Shown here piece by piece: positions 1 through 8,194 of a stretch of DNA of 14,300 nucleotides; position 1 is the stretch's first letter; the number at the start of each line of letters is the position of its first letter. Where the stretch lies: assembly GCA_012510305.1 (NCBI GenBank), contig JAAZIE010000181.1:1-14300 (forward strand), in the 5' to 3' direction. The position numbers and the translations under genes were made by a program. The notes beneath the pieces were generated by a model. It searched no databases. It was not told where the DNA came from and was given only the letters and a program-made list of their open reading frames with translations. The stretch is from Bacillota bacterium. GTDB lineage: Bacteria; Bacillota; Dethiobacteria; DTU022.

Positions 1-1764
1 ATCCGCACCGGCCGCTTCGCGGATCTTCTTAAAGGAACGGCGCACGGCGGGCTCGTCTTCAAGATTCAGCTGGATCAGGCCCTTGCCGGTTTTGTGGGCG
101 ATCTCGGCCGAGCACGCTTTCAGTACCACGGGGAAGCCCAGGCGGCGGGCCTCTGCGGCCGCTTCACCCTCAGAGCGGGCCAGCCCCTCCGCGCTGATGG
201 GGATACCGTACGCGGCGAGCACTCTTTTGGAGGAATATTCATCCAGGGCCGCAGCCCCCTCTTCCACCGCCGCAGCAATTAGCTGCACCGCCTCGCCGGC
301 GGGGGGCGGCAGCGCCGGCGCCTCCCGGGCGGCCCGCTGCTGAACCAGCCAGTACTGCCAAAGCGTAACCATGGCCCGGGCGGCCTTCTCCGGGGCATCG
401 TAAACCGGGATATCGTGAGCCCGGTATGCTACGTTGTAATCATCGTCGTCACCGAGAAAAGAAGAAACCAGGAAAGGCAAACCGTGCTTTTTGGGGAGCG
501 ATACGGCGGGGCCGAGATCTTCGCGGAACATCTCCAGAAACTCTTCGCGCGACATCTTGAAAATATCCTCGGCATGGACAAAGATCGCCTCCATGAAGCC
601 GGTGCCCATGGCCCCGTGCAGAACGATCCCGTCCACCTCGCCGCTCTTCATGACCAGCTCGGGGATGGTGACGCTGATCGCCTCGGCATTGAGGAAGAAG
701 GTTAGATCGACGGGATTGGCACAGGCGCCCTGATCCGGTATCAGCGGGCGGATCTTTTCTTGAAGCTGCCTGGAGAAAAGCGGCACCTCCAGCCCCCCGG
801 CGTTGCAGGTATCGGACATCGCCGTGCCCGGCCCGCCCGAGTTGGTGATCACGCCGATTCGCTTCCCCCGCAGCGGCGGCTGCGTCGCCAGGGCCCAGCC
901 CATTCCGTAAAGTTCTTCGACAGACTGGACCCGGATGATCCCGGCCTGTTCAAAGAGCCCGTCGTAAAGATGATCCGGACCGGCCATGGCCCCGGTATGG
1001 CTGGAGCCGGCGCGCGCCCCGGCGGCGGTGCCGCCGACGTACTGGGCCAAAACGGGCTTGTGGGGCGTAACACGGCGGGCGATCTCCAGAAAGCGGGCCG
1101 GATCCTGCAGCCCCTCGATATAGAGGGAGATCGCCTTGATCTGCTCGTCTTCTCCCAGGTAATCGAGGGCCACGTTGATATCGATGTCAGCCTCGTTGCC
1201 CAGGCTGATCGCCTTGCTGAAGCGGATTCCCCTTTTCTCCAGCAGGGGCAGGGTCTGGGTGACATAGGTGCCGCTCTGGGAAGCCATCCCCAGCAGCCCC
1301 GGCGGCCCTTCCAGCGGCATCACGGTAATATTCAGGGAGATGGCGCTGTTGACCAGGCCGATGCAGTTGGGCCCGAGGAAACGGATCCCGTGACGCCGGG
1401 CGGTCTCTTTAAGCTCCTTTTCCAGGGCAAGGCCCGCGCTGCCGGTCTCCCGGAAGCCGGCGGTGATCACCACCGCCCTTTTGGTCCCGATCTTGCCGAA
1501 ATCGTCCAGCAGCCCGATCACCTGGTCCGTCGGCACGACGAAGATGGCCAGATCGGGCGTCTCGGGAAGATCAAGAACCGAGGGGTAAGCCTTATGCCCC
1601 AGCACTTCCCGGTCAACGGGGTGGACGGGAAAGAATTTACCGCCGTAGCCGTCCTTGAGAATACTGAGCGCCTGGATCGTTCCCATTTTCGTAGGATTAT
1701 TCCCCGCGCCCACCGTAGCGATGGAGCGGGGATTCATTAAAAATTCAAGCGGGTTCTCCTTCAT
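1..1764 (-). CDS. NDP-forming acyl-CoA synthetase (acetate-CoA ligase, ADP-forming type), 3' end outside window
   Basis: Frame read by hand: 588 codons without a stop from ATG at 1762-1764, continuing past base 1. Family members make acyl-CoA from acid, CoA and ATP (giving ADP), or run in reverse to conserve energy as ATP; they are cytosolic. Visible order: CoA-binding Rossmann domain (about 10-135, RSIATVGAGNNP near residue 13); ligase domains with SSHTGA, whose His256 fits the phospho-histidine; then ATP-grasp start (EYSSKRVLAAYGIP near 521, AHKTGKGL with His557). Fused members are about 700 residues, so roughly 110 are missing. The start follows AGGAGG by 7 nt. Protein acetyltransferases of the Pat type share this fold and add a C-terminal GNAT domain; that end is not visible, but retained His256 favours an active ligase. 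Natural substrate cannot be told. A promoter candidate lies about 100 bp upstream. Confidence 0.88.
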   Translation of the reverse strand, partial: MKENPLEFLMNPRSIATVGAGNNPTKMGTIQALSILKDGYGGKFFPVHPVDREVLGHKAYPSVLDLPETPDLAIFVVPTDQVIGLLDDFGKIGTKRAVVITAGFRETGSAGLALEKELKETARRHGIRFLGPNCIGLVNSAISLNITVMPLEGPPGLLGMASQSGTYVTQTLPLLEKRGIRFSKAISLGNEADIDINVALDYLGEDEQIKAISLYIEGLQDPARFLEIARRVTPHKPVLAQYVGGTAAGARAGSSHTGAMAGPDHLYDGLFEQAGIIRVQSVEELYGMGWALATQPPLRGKRIGVITNSGGPGTAMSDTCNAGGLEVPLFSRQLQEKIRPLIPDQGACANPVDLTFFLNAEAISVTIPELVMKSGEVDGIVLHGAMGTGFMEAIFVHAEDIFKMSREEFLEMFREDLGPAVSLPKKHGLPFLVSSFLGDDDDYNVAYRAHDIPVYDAPEKAARAMVTLWQYWLVQQRAAREAPALPPPAGEAVQLIAAAVEEGAAALDEYSSKRVLAAYGIPISAEGLARSEGEAAAEARRLGFPVVLKACSAEIAHKTGKGLIQLNLEDEPAVRRSFKKIREAAGAD

Positions 1765-1858
1765 TGTACAGCCTCCTGTCTTCTAAACACGCTTGGAACA
1801 TTCATGAGGATAATATGCGTATTAATATAATGTAGAATAAAAATTAACAATTGTCTGC

Positions 1859-1888
1859 ATTATATTAAATTTCAAGTTAAACTTGCAA
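1859..1888 (-). promoter_or_regulatory. Candidate sigma-A-type promoter for the acyl-CoA synthetase, with overlapping palindrome
   Basis: On the minus strand, TTGCAA (1888-1883), an 18-nt spacer and TATAAT (1864-1859) lie upstream of the start at 1764 in a strikingly AT-rich stretch. The -10 box is perfect and the -35 box matches 4 of 6. The palindrome CAAGT-TAA-ACTTG (1873-1885) overlaps the -35 box and spacer, where a repressor could bind; that role is inference. Confidence 0.45.
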
Positions 1889-1952
1889 AACCCTTCTTCA
1901 AACTCACAGTTCGGTGAAATCATTTTGCCGGTAACAAATGCCGGCGAAAGGC

Positions 1953-3119
1953 TCAGTCTTTTTCGGGCGGCTTGATCAGCCGGCGGGCCCGGTAGACCAC
2001 GGCGCCGCCATAGCGATGGTGCAGGCGATCGCGAACTCTTTGCAGCTCTTCTTCCCTTTTGTCGCCGTAAGCGCTGTTCAGTATGGACAGCTGCTCTTCG
2101 GACTGCAGCCCGGAAACACGCAGCCCGATGAGCCGCCAGGGCGGGGAGCCCTTATGTGCGGCAAAAAGTGCGGCGGCAGTCCGGTAGATCTTCAAGTCGC
2201 TATCGGTGGGCGCGGGAAGAGTCTGATCGCGGGTGATGGTGCTGAAATCGGCATAGCGCACCTTCAAGCCTACCGTGCGCGCCCGCAAACCGCCGGCCCG
2301 GAGGCGGTAGCCCAGGTTTTCCGCCTGGGAAATGAGCACGGCCCGGATAACCTCTTCGTCGGCGAGATCAGCGGCAAAGGTCTTCTCTTCGGAGAGCGAT
2401 TTGGCCTCGCGGGCCGGTTCCAGGGGGCGATCGTCCACCCCACGGGCATGGCGGTGCAGCGCCAGGGCGCTTTTCCCAAAATATTTTTGCAGCAGATCAA
2501 AAGGAGCAGCCGCCAGCTGCCCGATAGTGGTGATGCCGACGCGGTTTAATTTTTGCACCGAAGCCGGGCCCAGGCCGGGCAGATATTTTAGAGAAAGAGG
2601 CCAGAGCAGCTCCTCCACCTCCGCGGGCCAGAGCGACCCGATCCGGTCGGGCTTGGCCAGTTCAGAGGCGATCTTGGAAAGCAGCTTGTTCACCGATACG
2701 CCGATGGTCACCGAGAGCTCCAGCTCTTCGCGCACTGCCCGGTGTATCTCTGCGGCTGTGGACAGCCCTTCGCCGGCGGGGAGGGCAAGATAGGCTTCGT
2801 CGATGGAGACGATCTCGATCTCCGGGGTAAAGCGGCCGTAGATCGAGAAAACCTGCTCGGAAACGCGGCGGTAGCGGGCCCTGTCGCAGGGTAAAAAGAT
2901 CGCTTCGGGGCAGAGCTGCCGGGCTCGCTCCACGGGCATGGCCGAACGAACGCCAAATTCACGCGCCTCGTACGAACAGGTGGAGACCACCCCCCGCCCG
3001 GAAGAGCCCCCCACAACTACCGGTTTTTTACGGTACTCGGGGCGGTCTCTCTGCTCCACCGAGGCATAGAAAGCATCGAGATCGCAGAGCAGGATCTCCG
3101 GATCATTGCTTTTGCGCAT
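1953..3119 (-). CDS. dinB: DNA polymerase IV (Y-family translesion polymerase)
   Basis: Error-prone polymerase that copies past DNA lesions. With the chosen start (ATG 3117-3119) it has 388 residues, close to the usual family size. The catalytic palm shows CDLDAFYASVE near the N-terminus and SIDEAYL, which supply the metal-binding acidic residues. A fingers/thumb region with helix-hairpin-helix (YLPGLGPASVQKLNRVGI) and a little-finger domain follow. QLSIL at residues 343-347 resembles the QLSLF beta-clamp motif. The frame is open back to 3212, but family members begin just before the CDLDAF strand. ATG 3119 has GGGAG 8 nt upstream; GTG 3132-3134 follows a near-perfect GGGAGGTGATC and is a real alternative adding five residues. 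No Clostridia/Bacillus-type LexA box (CGAAC-N4-GTTCG) is visible upstream, so SOS control is not evident. Its neighbours are metabolic and unrelated. Confidence 0.93.
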   Translation of the reverse strand: MRKSNDPEILLCDLDAFYASVEQRDRPEYRKKPVVVGGSSGRGVVSTCSYEAREFGVRSAMPVERARQLCPEAIFLPCDRARYRRVSEQVFSIYGRFTPEIEIVSIDEAYLALPAGEGLSTAAEIHRAVREELELSVTIGVSVNKLLSKIASELAKPDRIGSLWPAEVEELLWPLSLKYLPGLGPASVQKLNRVGITTIGQLAAAPFDLLQKYFGKSALALHRHARGVDDRPLEPAREAKSLSEEKTFAADLADEEVIRAVLISQAENLGYRLRAGGLRARTVGLKVRYADFSTITRDQTLPAPTDSDLKIYRTAAALFAAHKGSPPWRLIGLRVSGLQSEEQLSILNSAYGDKREEELQRVRDRLHHRYGGAVVYRARRLIKPPEKD

Positions 3120-3234
3120 TTTGTCAGCTCCCACCTGCAGGATCACCTCCCGGTAACCGGAATCTGTTAGTTGTTCTTCTTCTCTCCGGCGGCTCATCCC
3201 TGCGTTCAACATAATGTAAAGAATAAAGGCTTTC

Positions 3235-3267
3235 TTGAACTTATAGAGAATAGTCTTCCATTATAAT
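3235..3267 (+). promoter_or_regulatory. Possible promoter for the dienoyl-CoA/enoate reductase gene
   Basis: A perfect TATAAT (3262-3267) lies about 50 bp before the ATG at 3315. The nearest -35-like box is TTGAAC (3235-3240), but the 21-nt spacer is too long for a normal sigma-A promoter. The -10 assignment is therefore better than the -35, and an activator may be needed. Confidence 0.3.
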
Positions 3268-3314
3268 ATCATTTTAGCGACTTATGCCGCACATTTCTAA
3301 AAGGAGGCAGCGCC

Positions 3315-5333
3315 ATGATTCTATTTCAACCGGTTCAGGTTGGCAGCCTGAACTTAAAAAATCGCATCGTTATGCCGGCCCTGCATCACAACTATTCACC
3401 CGATGGCCTGATCAATGAAAAGCTGATCCGCTACTACGAAACCAGGAGCCGCGGCGGAGCCGGCTTGATCATCGTGGGCGGCTGCAGCATCGATCTCTCC
3501 GGCGGGGGACCGCTCATGATCGGCCTGCATGATGACAAATATATCCCCGGGCTGCAGCGGTTAACCGCTGCGGTCAAGAAGTCCGGGGCGCACATTGCCG
3601 CCCAGCTTTACCAGGCCGGGCGCTATGCTCACCGGGCTTTTACCGAAGAGGAACCGCTGGCTCCTTCGGCGATCGCCTCGCGCCTGACCCGGGAAAAACC
3701 GCGCGAGATGACCCCATCCGACATTGAAAAGGTCATCGAAAGCTTCGCCGCGGCGGCGCTGCGCGCTAAAAATGCCGGCTTTGACGCAGTGGAGATAATC
3801 GCCAGCGCCGGCTACCTCATCTGCCAGTTTTTATCTCCGCTGACCAACCTGAGAGAAGACGATTACGGCGGCTCCTTTGAAAACCGGTGCCGCTTCGGCC
3901 TGGAGGTGGTCCGGCGGACCAGGGAACGCGTCGGCGGCGCCTTCACCCTTTTGGTCAGGTTATCCGGCCATGACTTTATGCCCGGCGGCAACACCAACCA
4001 GGAGGCGGCCCGCTTTGCCGCGCTGCTGGAGGAAGCCGGCGCCGACGGGTTCAACGTCACCGGGGGCTGGCACGAATCGCGCATCCCCCAGATCACCGGG
4101 CACCTGCCCCGCGGGGGCTATGCCTACCTGGCCCGGGGGATCAAAGAAGCGGTGGGCGTTCCCGTCATCGCCGGCAACCGGATCAACGACCCCGCTGTGG
4201 CGGAGCAGATCCTTGTTGACGGCTGCGCCGACCTGGTGAGCATGGGCCGCGCCCTCATCGCCGACCCCGATCTGCCCATCAAGAGCAGCAGCGGTAAAGG
4301 TCACCTGCGCCGCTGCATCGCCTGCAACCAGGGCTGCCTCGATGCAGTCTTCAGCCTGAAAGAAGTTTTTTGCACGGTCAACCCCCACGCCGGGCAGGAA
4401 AGCAGGATCGAGATCTCCCCGGCGGCAAATCCGAAGAAGGTTTTGGTTGTCGGCGGCGGGCCGGCCGGCCTGGAGGCGGCTCTGACGGCGGCCCGCCGCG
4501 GTCACCGGGTCACGCTCTGGGAAAAGAAGGTGCGCCCCGGCGGACAGCTTCATTTTGCCGCCCGCCCCCCCGGTAAAAGCGAATTTATCACCCTGCTCCA
4601 TTATTACGAGCGCGCACTGGCCGCGGCGGGCGTGGAGATGACCCTTAACCGCGAAGCCACGGCTGAAAATATTGTCGAATTTGATGCCGATACCGTGATC
4701 ATCGCCACCGGAGCCCGCCCCGCCCCGCCCCCGTTCCCCGTGGACGAAGCGGCGGCGGAGAAGGTGGTTTACGCCTTCGATATTCTGGAAGGGACGGCCG
4801 TTCCGGGACAACAGGTTGTGGTGGCGGGCGGAGGTTCGGTGGGCTGCGAGACCGCCCTGACCATCGCCTCCATGGGCACCATCGGCGCGGAGGCGCTTAA
4901 ATTTTTGATGGAGCACGGCGCCGAACCGCCGGAAACCCTGCAGCGCTTGCTGAACTGCGGCACCCGCACAGTAACCATGGTGGAGCTGCTGGAGGGAATC
5001 GGACGCGATTTTGGCATCACCACCCGCTGGATCGTGCGCGAAAACCTGAAGCGCCTCGGTGTGCGGGTGCTGACAAAAACAAAAATCTGCGCTGTTAAAA
5101 GCGACGGCGTCGTTGTCGAAAGAGAAAGTGACGAAAAGGAGAGTGCGCCCGAAACCGTCCTGATCCCCGCCGATACCGTGGTTGTGGCGGTGGGGGCGAA
5201 ACCGGCCGGTGAACTTTATGAGGAGCTCAGCGGCAGGGTCCCTTCGCTTTACCGCATCGGTGACGCAGCCAACCCGCGCAAGCTGCCCGAAGCCATCCGC
5301 GAAGGCTTTACCGTAGGCCGGGAACTGGAGTAA
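3315..5333 (+). CDS. 2,4-dienoyl-CoA reductase / 2-enoate reductase family flavo-iron-sulfur protein
   Basis: 672 residues, the same size as E. coli FadH, with AAGGAGG 7 nt before ATG. Members pass electrons from NAD(P)H through FAD, a 4Fe-4S cluster and FMN to reduce conjugated C=C bonds in acyl-CoAs or free enoates. Domains: Old Yellow Enzyme TIM barrel (1-325) with GYLICQFLSP, catalytic-type Tyr167 and GWHESRIP with His253, matching the FadH Tyr/His pair; cluster ligands Cys334, Cys337, Cys341 and Cys353; FAD domain with VVGGGPAGLEAAL (378-390); NAD(P) domain with VAGGGSVGCETAL (503-515). After the second nucleotide motif there is an extended stretch (520-565), which I recall in related anaerobe proteins. 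BaiCD-type bile-acid reductases and cinnamate/2-enoate reductases share the architecture, so the substrate is open. Tyr167 plus His253 favour dienoyl-CoA reduction. It is divergent from dinB and convergent with the CoA-transferase gene. Confidence 0.88.
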   Translation: MILFQPVQVGSLNLKNRIVMPALHHNYSPDGLINEKLIRYYETRSRGGAGLIIVGGCSIDLSGGGPLMIGLHDDKYIPGLQRLTAAVKKSGAHIAAQLYQAGRYAHRAFTEEEPLAPSAIASRLTREKPREMTPSDIEKVIESFAAAALRAKNAGFDAVEIIASAGYLICQFLSPLTNLREDDYGGSFENRCRFGLEVVRRTRERVGGAFTLLVRLSGHDFMPGGNTNQEAARFAALLEEAGADGFNVTGGWHESRIPQITGHLPRGGYAYLARGIKEAVGVPVIAGNRINDPAVAEQILVDGCADLVSMGRALIADPDLPIKSSSGKGHLRRCIACNQGCLDAVFSLKEVFCTVNPHAGQESRIEISPAANPKKVLVVGGGPAGLEAALTAARRGHRVTLWEKKVRPGGQLHFAARPPGKSEFITLLHYYERALAAAGVEMTLNREATAENIVEFDADTVIIATGARPAPPPFPVDEAAAEKVVYAFDILEGTAVPGQQVVVAGGGSVGCETALTIASMGTIGAEALKFLMEHGAEPPETLQRLLNCGTRTVTMVELLEGIGRDFGITTRWIVRENLKRLGVRVLTKTKICAVKSDGVVVERESDEKESAPETVLIPADTVVVAVGAKPAGELYEELSGRVPSLYRIGDAANPRKLPEAIREGFTVGRELE

Positions 5334-5334
5334 A

Positions 5335-5359
5335 CAAAAGGCCGCCGGAAGACGGCCGC
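5335..5359 (-). terminator. Rho-independent terminator of the CoA-transferase gene
   Basis: Directly after the minus-strand stop codon (5360-5362), the transcript can form GGCCG/CGGCC (alternatively GCCG with a 5-nt loop), followed by TTTTGTTT. The U-tract is on the minus strand only. For the plus-strand reductase it is a hairpin without a U-tract, so termination there is less certain. Confidence 0.65.
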
Positions 5360-7234
5360 CTAGGTCAGGTAAATATTGATCGAGAAGATGCCGTCTTCCC
5401 ATTTTTTCTCTGTTTTGAGGCCCAGTTTCTCGATGAGGTGAAGTATCGATTGGTTGCCGGGCATCACGTTTGCCTGCAGGATATGCAAGCCCTGCTTTTG
5501 AGCCACGTAGACAAGGTATGAAAGCAGCTCAAAACCGATCCCCCTCCGCTGGAAATCATCACGGACGACGATGGAAGCCTCCGCCGACAGCGTGCCTTCA
5601 TCGGTCCTGTACTGGGCTACGCCGGTAATGACCTCGTGACCGAGGTATTTCTTGATGGCAAGAATGATCATCTCCCGGGTATAGTCGATCACCACAAACT
5701 GTTTTTGCAGCTCTTCGTGGGGCATATGCCGCCTGATCGTGAGAAACCGCTGGTAGAGGCTTTTATCCGAAAGAGAGTAAAAGAAATCTTTCAGGAAGGT
5801 CTCATCGCTAATTTTCACCGGCCTTAAAAAAAGGCCGAGCCCCGACTTGGTGGTGCGGTGTGCTTCCAGGTGCTCGGGATATTCCCCTTTTTTACCGGGG
5901 ATAAAGGCCTGGTCTTTATAGATCAGCGCCAGCTCCTTCGCTTCCTCGATGAGCCGGGGACGAAACCGGGGGTGAGCGATGGCGATGAGAGCCATGGCCC
6001 GCTCCCGTATATTTTTACCATGCAGGTAGGCCTGGCCGTACTCGGTTACAACATACTGAATATCCCCGCGCGTCAGGGTAACCCCCGCCCCTTCCTGCAG
6101 CAGGGGAACGATGCGGGAGGTGGAGCCGTCGCGGGAGGTGGACTGCAGGGCGAGGATGGTTTTGCCCCCCGGAGCCATCGCCGCGCCGCGGATAAAACCG
6201 GCCTGTCCGCCGATACCGCTGTAAAAAAGGGTGCCGATCGATTCGGCGGTGGCCTGCCCGGTAAGATCAACCTCCAGGGCGCTGTTGATCGCCACCATAT
6301 TTTCATGCTTGGCGATGAGCAGGGGATTGTTGGTGTAGTCGATCTCTTTAAGTTCAATCTTCGGGTGGTTGTCAATAAGGCGGTAGCTGGAGCGCGAACC
6401 CATGCAATACGAAGCGATCGTTTTCCCCCGGTTGATCGTCTTGCAGCTGTTGTCCACGACGCCGCGATCCATCAGCTCCAGCAGGCCGTCACCCAAGAGA
6501 TCGGTATGAATGCCCAAGTGTTTCTTGTCCTGCAGCGAATCGAGGACAGCGTTGGGCACGCTGCCGTAACCGACCTGAATGGTATCTCCGTCTTCGATGA
6601 TCCGGGAAACGTAAGTCCCTATTTTGGAGGCGATCTCCTGATCCACCCGGCCCGGAGAATACTCCAACAGCGGTTCATCATAAGGGACCAGGTAATCGAT
6701 CTCATCGATATGGACAAAGCTGTCGCCGTGCACGCCGGGCATATTCTTGTTCACCTGGGCTACAATCAAAGCGGCGTTTTCCAGGGCCGCCTTGACAATA
6801 TCGACGCTGATCCCCAGGCTGAGATAGCCGCGACTATCGGGCGGGGAGGTTTGAATCAAGGCCACATCCACGGGGACCTGCCTGCGGCGAAAAAGTGAGG
6901 GTAAATCGCAGAGAAAGATGGGAGTGTAATCGGCCTTGCCCCGGTTAACCGCCTCGCGGGTGTGATGGCTGATAAAGAAGGAGTTGTGCCGGAAATTATG
7001 CTTTAATTTTTCATCGGTGTAAGGGGCTACCCCCAGGGTCCACACCTGCAGAACCTCGGCATCAAAGAACGCTTTTGGGTGAGCTTCAACGTAAGCGACC
7101 AGGCGGCTCACCAGGTACTGCGGTTCACCGCAGCCGGTAGAGATAAAAATCCGATCGCCGGCATGAATATTATCGAAGATACTGTCGGTAGGAGAAAATT
7201 TTCCGGGATGCTGTTTTTGCCACCGCTTGAGCAT
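5360..7234 (-). CDS. Acetyl-CoA hydrolase/CoA-transferase family protein fused to GNAT acetyltransferase
   Basis: 624 residues. Residues 1 to about 450 are a class I CoA-transferase of the 4-hydroxybutyrate/butyryl-CoA:acetate type, which moves CoA between carboxylic acids through a glutamyl-CoA intermediate. Seen: GDRIFISTGCGEPQYLV (26-42), VGYGSVPNAVLDSL (221-234) and GIGGQAGFIRGAAM (340-353). The catalytic Glu is expected in an HTE motif; here it reads HTDLLGDG with Asp245 (codon GAT, checked). Residues 465-624 are a GNAT domain with acetyl-CoA-binding VRDDFQRRGIGFELL (557-571) and PGNQSILHLIEKLGL (592-606), like those of Pat-type protein acetyltransferases. I recall the same fusion being annotated in other anaerobes. 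The start follows GAGAGG by 7 nt. Convergent with the reductase, divergent from the transaldolase; no clear promoter seen. It may swap CoA among acids of this pathway while the GNAT domain acetylates a protein; both substrates are inference. Confidence 0.88.
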   Translation of the reverse strand: MLKRWQKQHPGKFSPTDSIFDNIHAGDRIFISTGCGEPQYLVSRLVAYVEAHPKAFFDAEVLQVWTLGVAPYTDEKLKHNFRHNSFFISHHTREAVNRGKADYTPIFLCDLPSLFRRRQVPVDVALIQTSPPDSRGYLSLGISVDIVKAALENAALIVAQVNKNMPGVHGDSFVHIDEIDYLVPYDEPLLEYSPGRVDQEIASKIGTYVSRIIEDGDTIQVGYGSVPNAVLDSLQDKKHLGIHTDLLGDGLLELMDRGVVDNSCKTINRGKTIASYCMGSRSSYRLIDNHPKIELKEIDYTNNPLLIAKHENMVAINSALEVDLTGQATAESIGTLFYSGIGGQAGFIRGAAMAPGGKTILALQSTSRDGSTSRIVPLLQEGAGVTLTRGDIQYVVTEYGQAYLHGKNIRERAMALIAIAHPRFRPRLIEEAKELALIYKDQAFIPGKKGEYPEHLEAHRTTKSGLGLFLRPVKISDETFLKDFFYSLSDKSLYQRFLTIRRHMPHEELQKQFVVIDYTREMIILAIKKYLGHEVITGVAQYRTDEGTLSAEASIVVRDDFQRRGIGFELLSYLVYVAQKQGLHILQANVMPGNQSILHLIEKLGLKTEKKWEDGIFSINIYLT

Positions 7235-7337
7235 ACGATCGCCTCTCGTTCCAGTTTAGTGATTTCGCTACAGCTATTGGCCGGCTACTGTACCGCATCT
7301 ACCCACATTTTACTTCGCTGCCTGCCTTCAAATACCT

Positions 7338-7357
7338 GCCGCCGGTTCGCCGACGGC
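7338..7357. repeat. 8-bp inverted repeat with TTCG loop between divergent genes
   Basis: GCCGCCGG (7338-7345), TTCG, then CCGACGGC (7350-7357): eight pairs, one of them G-T on one strand. It lies in the 266-bp gap between the CoA-transferase (minus) and transaldolase (plus) genes, 104 bp upstream of the former. No U-tract follows on either strand, so it is not a normal terminator. A leader-RNA hairpin or operator is possible. The rest of this gap holds no convincing promoter or small gene. Confidence 0.4.
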
Positions 7358-7500
7358 AATTCGATTGATCGCTCAAACCGCTGCTTCGGTGGCTTCTCGT
7401 CAGGAATTTGCAGAAAGGCAGGAAAATAGACAAAGAAAGGAGAAAGGGTATGCGTAGCCGCGACCAAAAGAGCTCAAAAAGCACAGTAGGAGTGATCGTG

Positions 7501-8148
7501 ATGAAGCTATTTCTTGATACGGCAAACGTAGAGGAGATCCGCCAGGCGGCCGCCTGGGGCGTGATCGAAGGCGTCACCACCAACCCTTCGCTGGCAGCAC
7601 GAGAGAATGAAGAATTTTCGGTAATCCTGCCGCGGATCTGCGACCTGGTTAACGGCCCCATCAGCGCAGAAGTAATCGCCCTGGACCATGAGGGGATGAT
7701 TGCAGAAGCCCGCCAACTGTCAAAAATCCACGCAAACGTGAACATAAAGATCCCGATAACCCCGGAAGGGATGCAGGCGGTGAAAGTGCTGGCCAAGGAA
7801 GGGATCAAAACAAACGTCACCCTGGTCTTCTCCGCCAACCAGGCCCTGCTGGCCGCGCGGGCCGGGGCCGGCTATGTCAGTCCCTTCATCGGGCGTCTTG
7901 ATGATATCGGTCACGACGGTGTGGCCCTGGTGGAAGAGATCGTCACCCTCTTTAACATTCACGGCCTCGCTACCGAGGTGATCGCCGCAAGCATCCGCCA
8001 CACTGCACACGTCCCCCAGGTGGCCCTGGCCGGCGCTCATATCGCCACCGTTCCTTTCAAGGTGCTCAAGCAGATGTTCAACCATCCCCTCACCGAAAGC
8101 GGTATCGAGCGCTTTCTGGCAGACTGGGAAAAAGCGGTTAAGAAATAG
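7501..8148 (+). CDS. tal: Transaldolase, small FSA/TalC-type
   Basis: 215-residue (beta/alpha)8 aldolase of the non-oxidative pentose phosphate pathway, moving a dihydroxyacetone unit between sugar phosphates through a Schiff base on Lys83 (VNIKIP). Two residues separate transaldolases from fructose-6-phosphate aldolases: Glu57 (SAEVIALD) rather than Gln, and Phe129 (SPFIGR) rather than Tyr. Both predict transaldolase. The chosen start gives the family's usual first residues MKLFLDTAN and follows AGGAG by 8 nt. An in-frame ATG at 7450 also has a good site (AAGGAG, 7-nt gap) and would add 17 residues rich in Lys, Arg and Ser; see findings. The gene stands alone and is followed by two terminators. 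Confidence 0.93.
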   Translation: MKLFLDTANVEEIRQAAAWGVIEGVTTNPSLAARENEEFSVILPRICDLVNGPISAEVIALDHEGMIAEARQLSKIHANVNIKIPITPEGMQAVKVLAKEGIKTNVTLVFSANQALLAARAGAGYVSPFIGRLDDIGHDGVALVEEIVTLFNIHGLATEVIAASIRHTAHVPQVALAGAHIATVPFKVLKQMFNHPLTESGIERFLADWEKAVKK

Positions 8149-8154
8149 CTGTTC

Positions 8155-8177
8155 AAACCGGTCGCGGAACCGGTTTT
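8155..8177 (+). terminator. Rho-independent terminator after transaldolase
   Basis: AAACCGGT (8155-8162), a 6-nt loop and ACCGGTTT (8169-8176) form a perfect 8-bp stem ending in TTTT, just after the stop codon at 8146-8148. Confidence 0.75.
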
Positions 8178-8194
8178 ATCCTAAGCCAACAGTG

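Noticed and set aside
760..1740. 326-codon plus-strand open frame
   Set aside because: Antisense to the acyl-CoA synthetase, whose frame shows clear family motifs; low-complexity Gly/Arg/His-rich product typical of GC-rich shadow frames.
1926..1945. Short GCCGG/CCGGC inverted repeat just beyond the dinB stop
   Set aside because: Only five pairs with a 9-10 nt loop and no U-tract on the minus strand; too weak to call a terminator.
3120..3314. LexA/SOS box upstream of dinB
   Set aside because: Looked for the Gram-positive CGAAC-N4-GTTCG pattern and found no match.
3960..5402. 480-codon minus-strand open frame
   Set aside because: Covers the reductase gene antisense and runs into the end of the CoA-transferase gene; its product shows no domain and is rich in Gly/His/Arg, as expected from the complement of GC-rich coding DNA.
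5858..6898. 346-codon plus-strand open frame
   Set aside because: Antisense to the conserved core of the CoA-transferase; no ribosome site and no recognisable motif.
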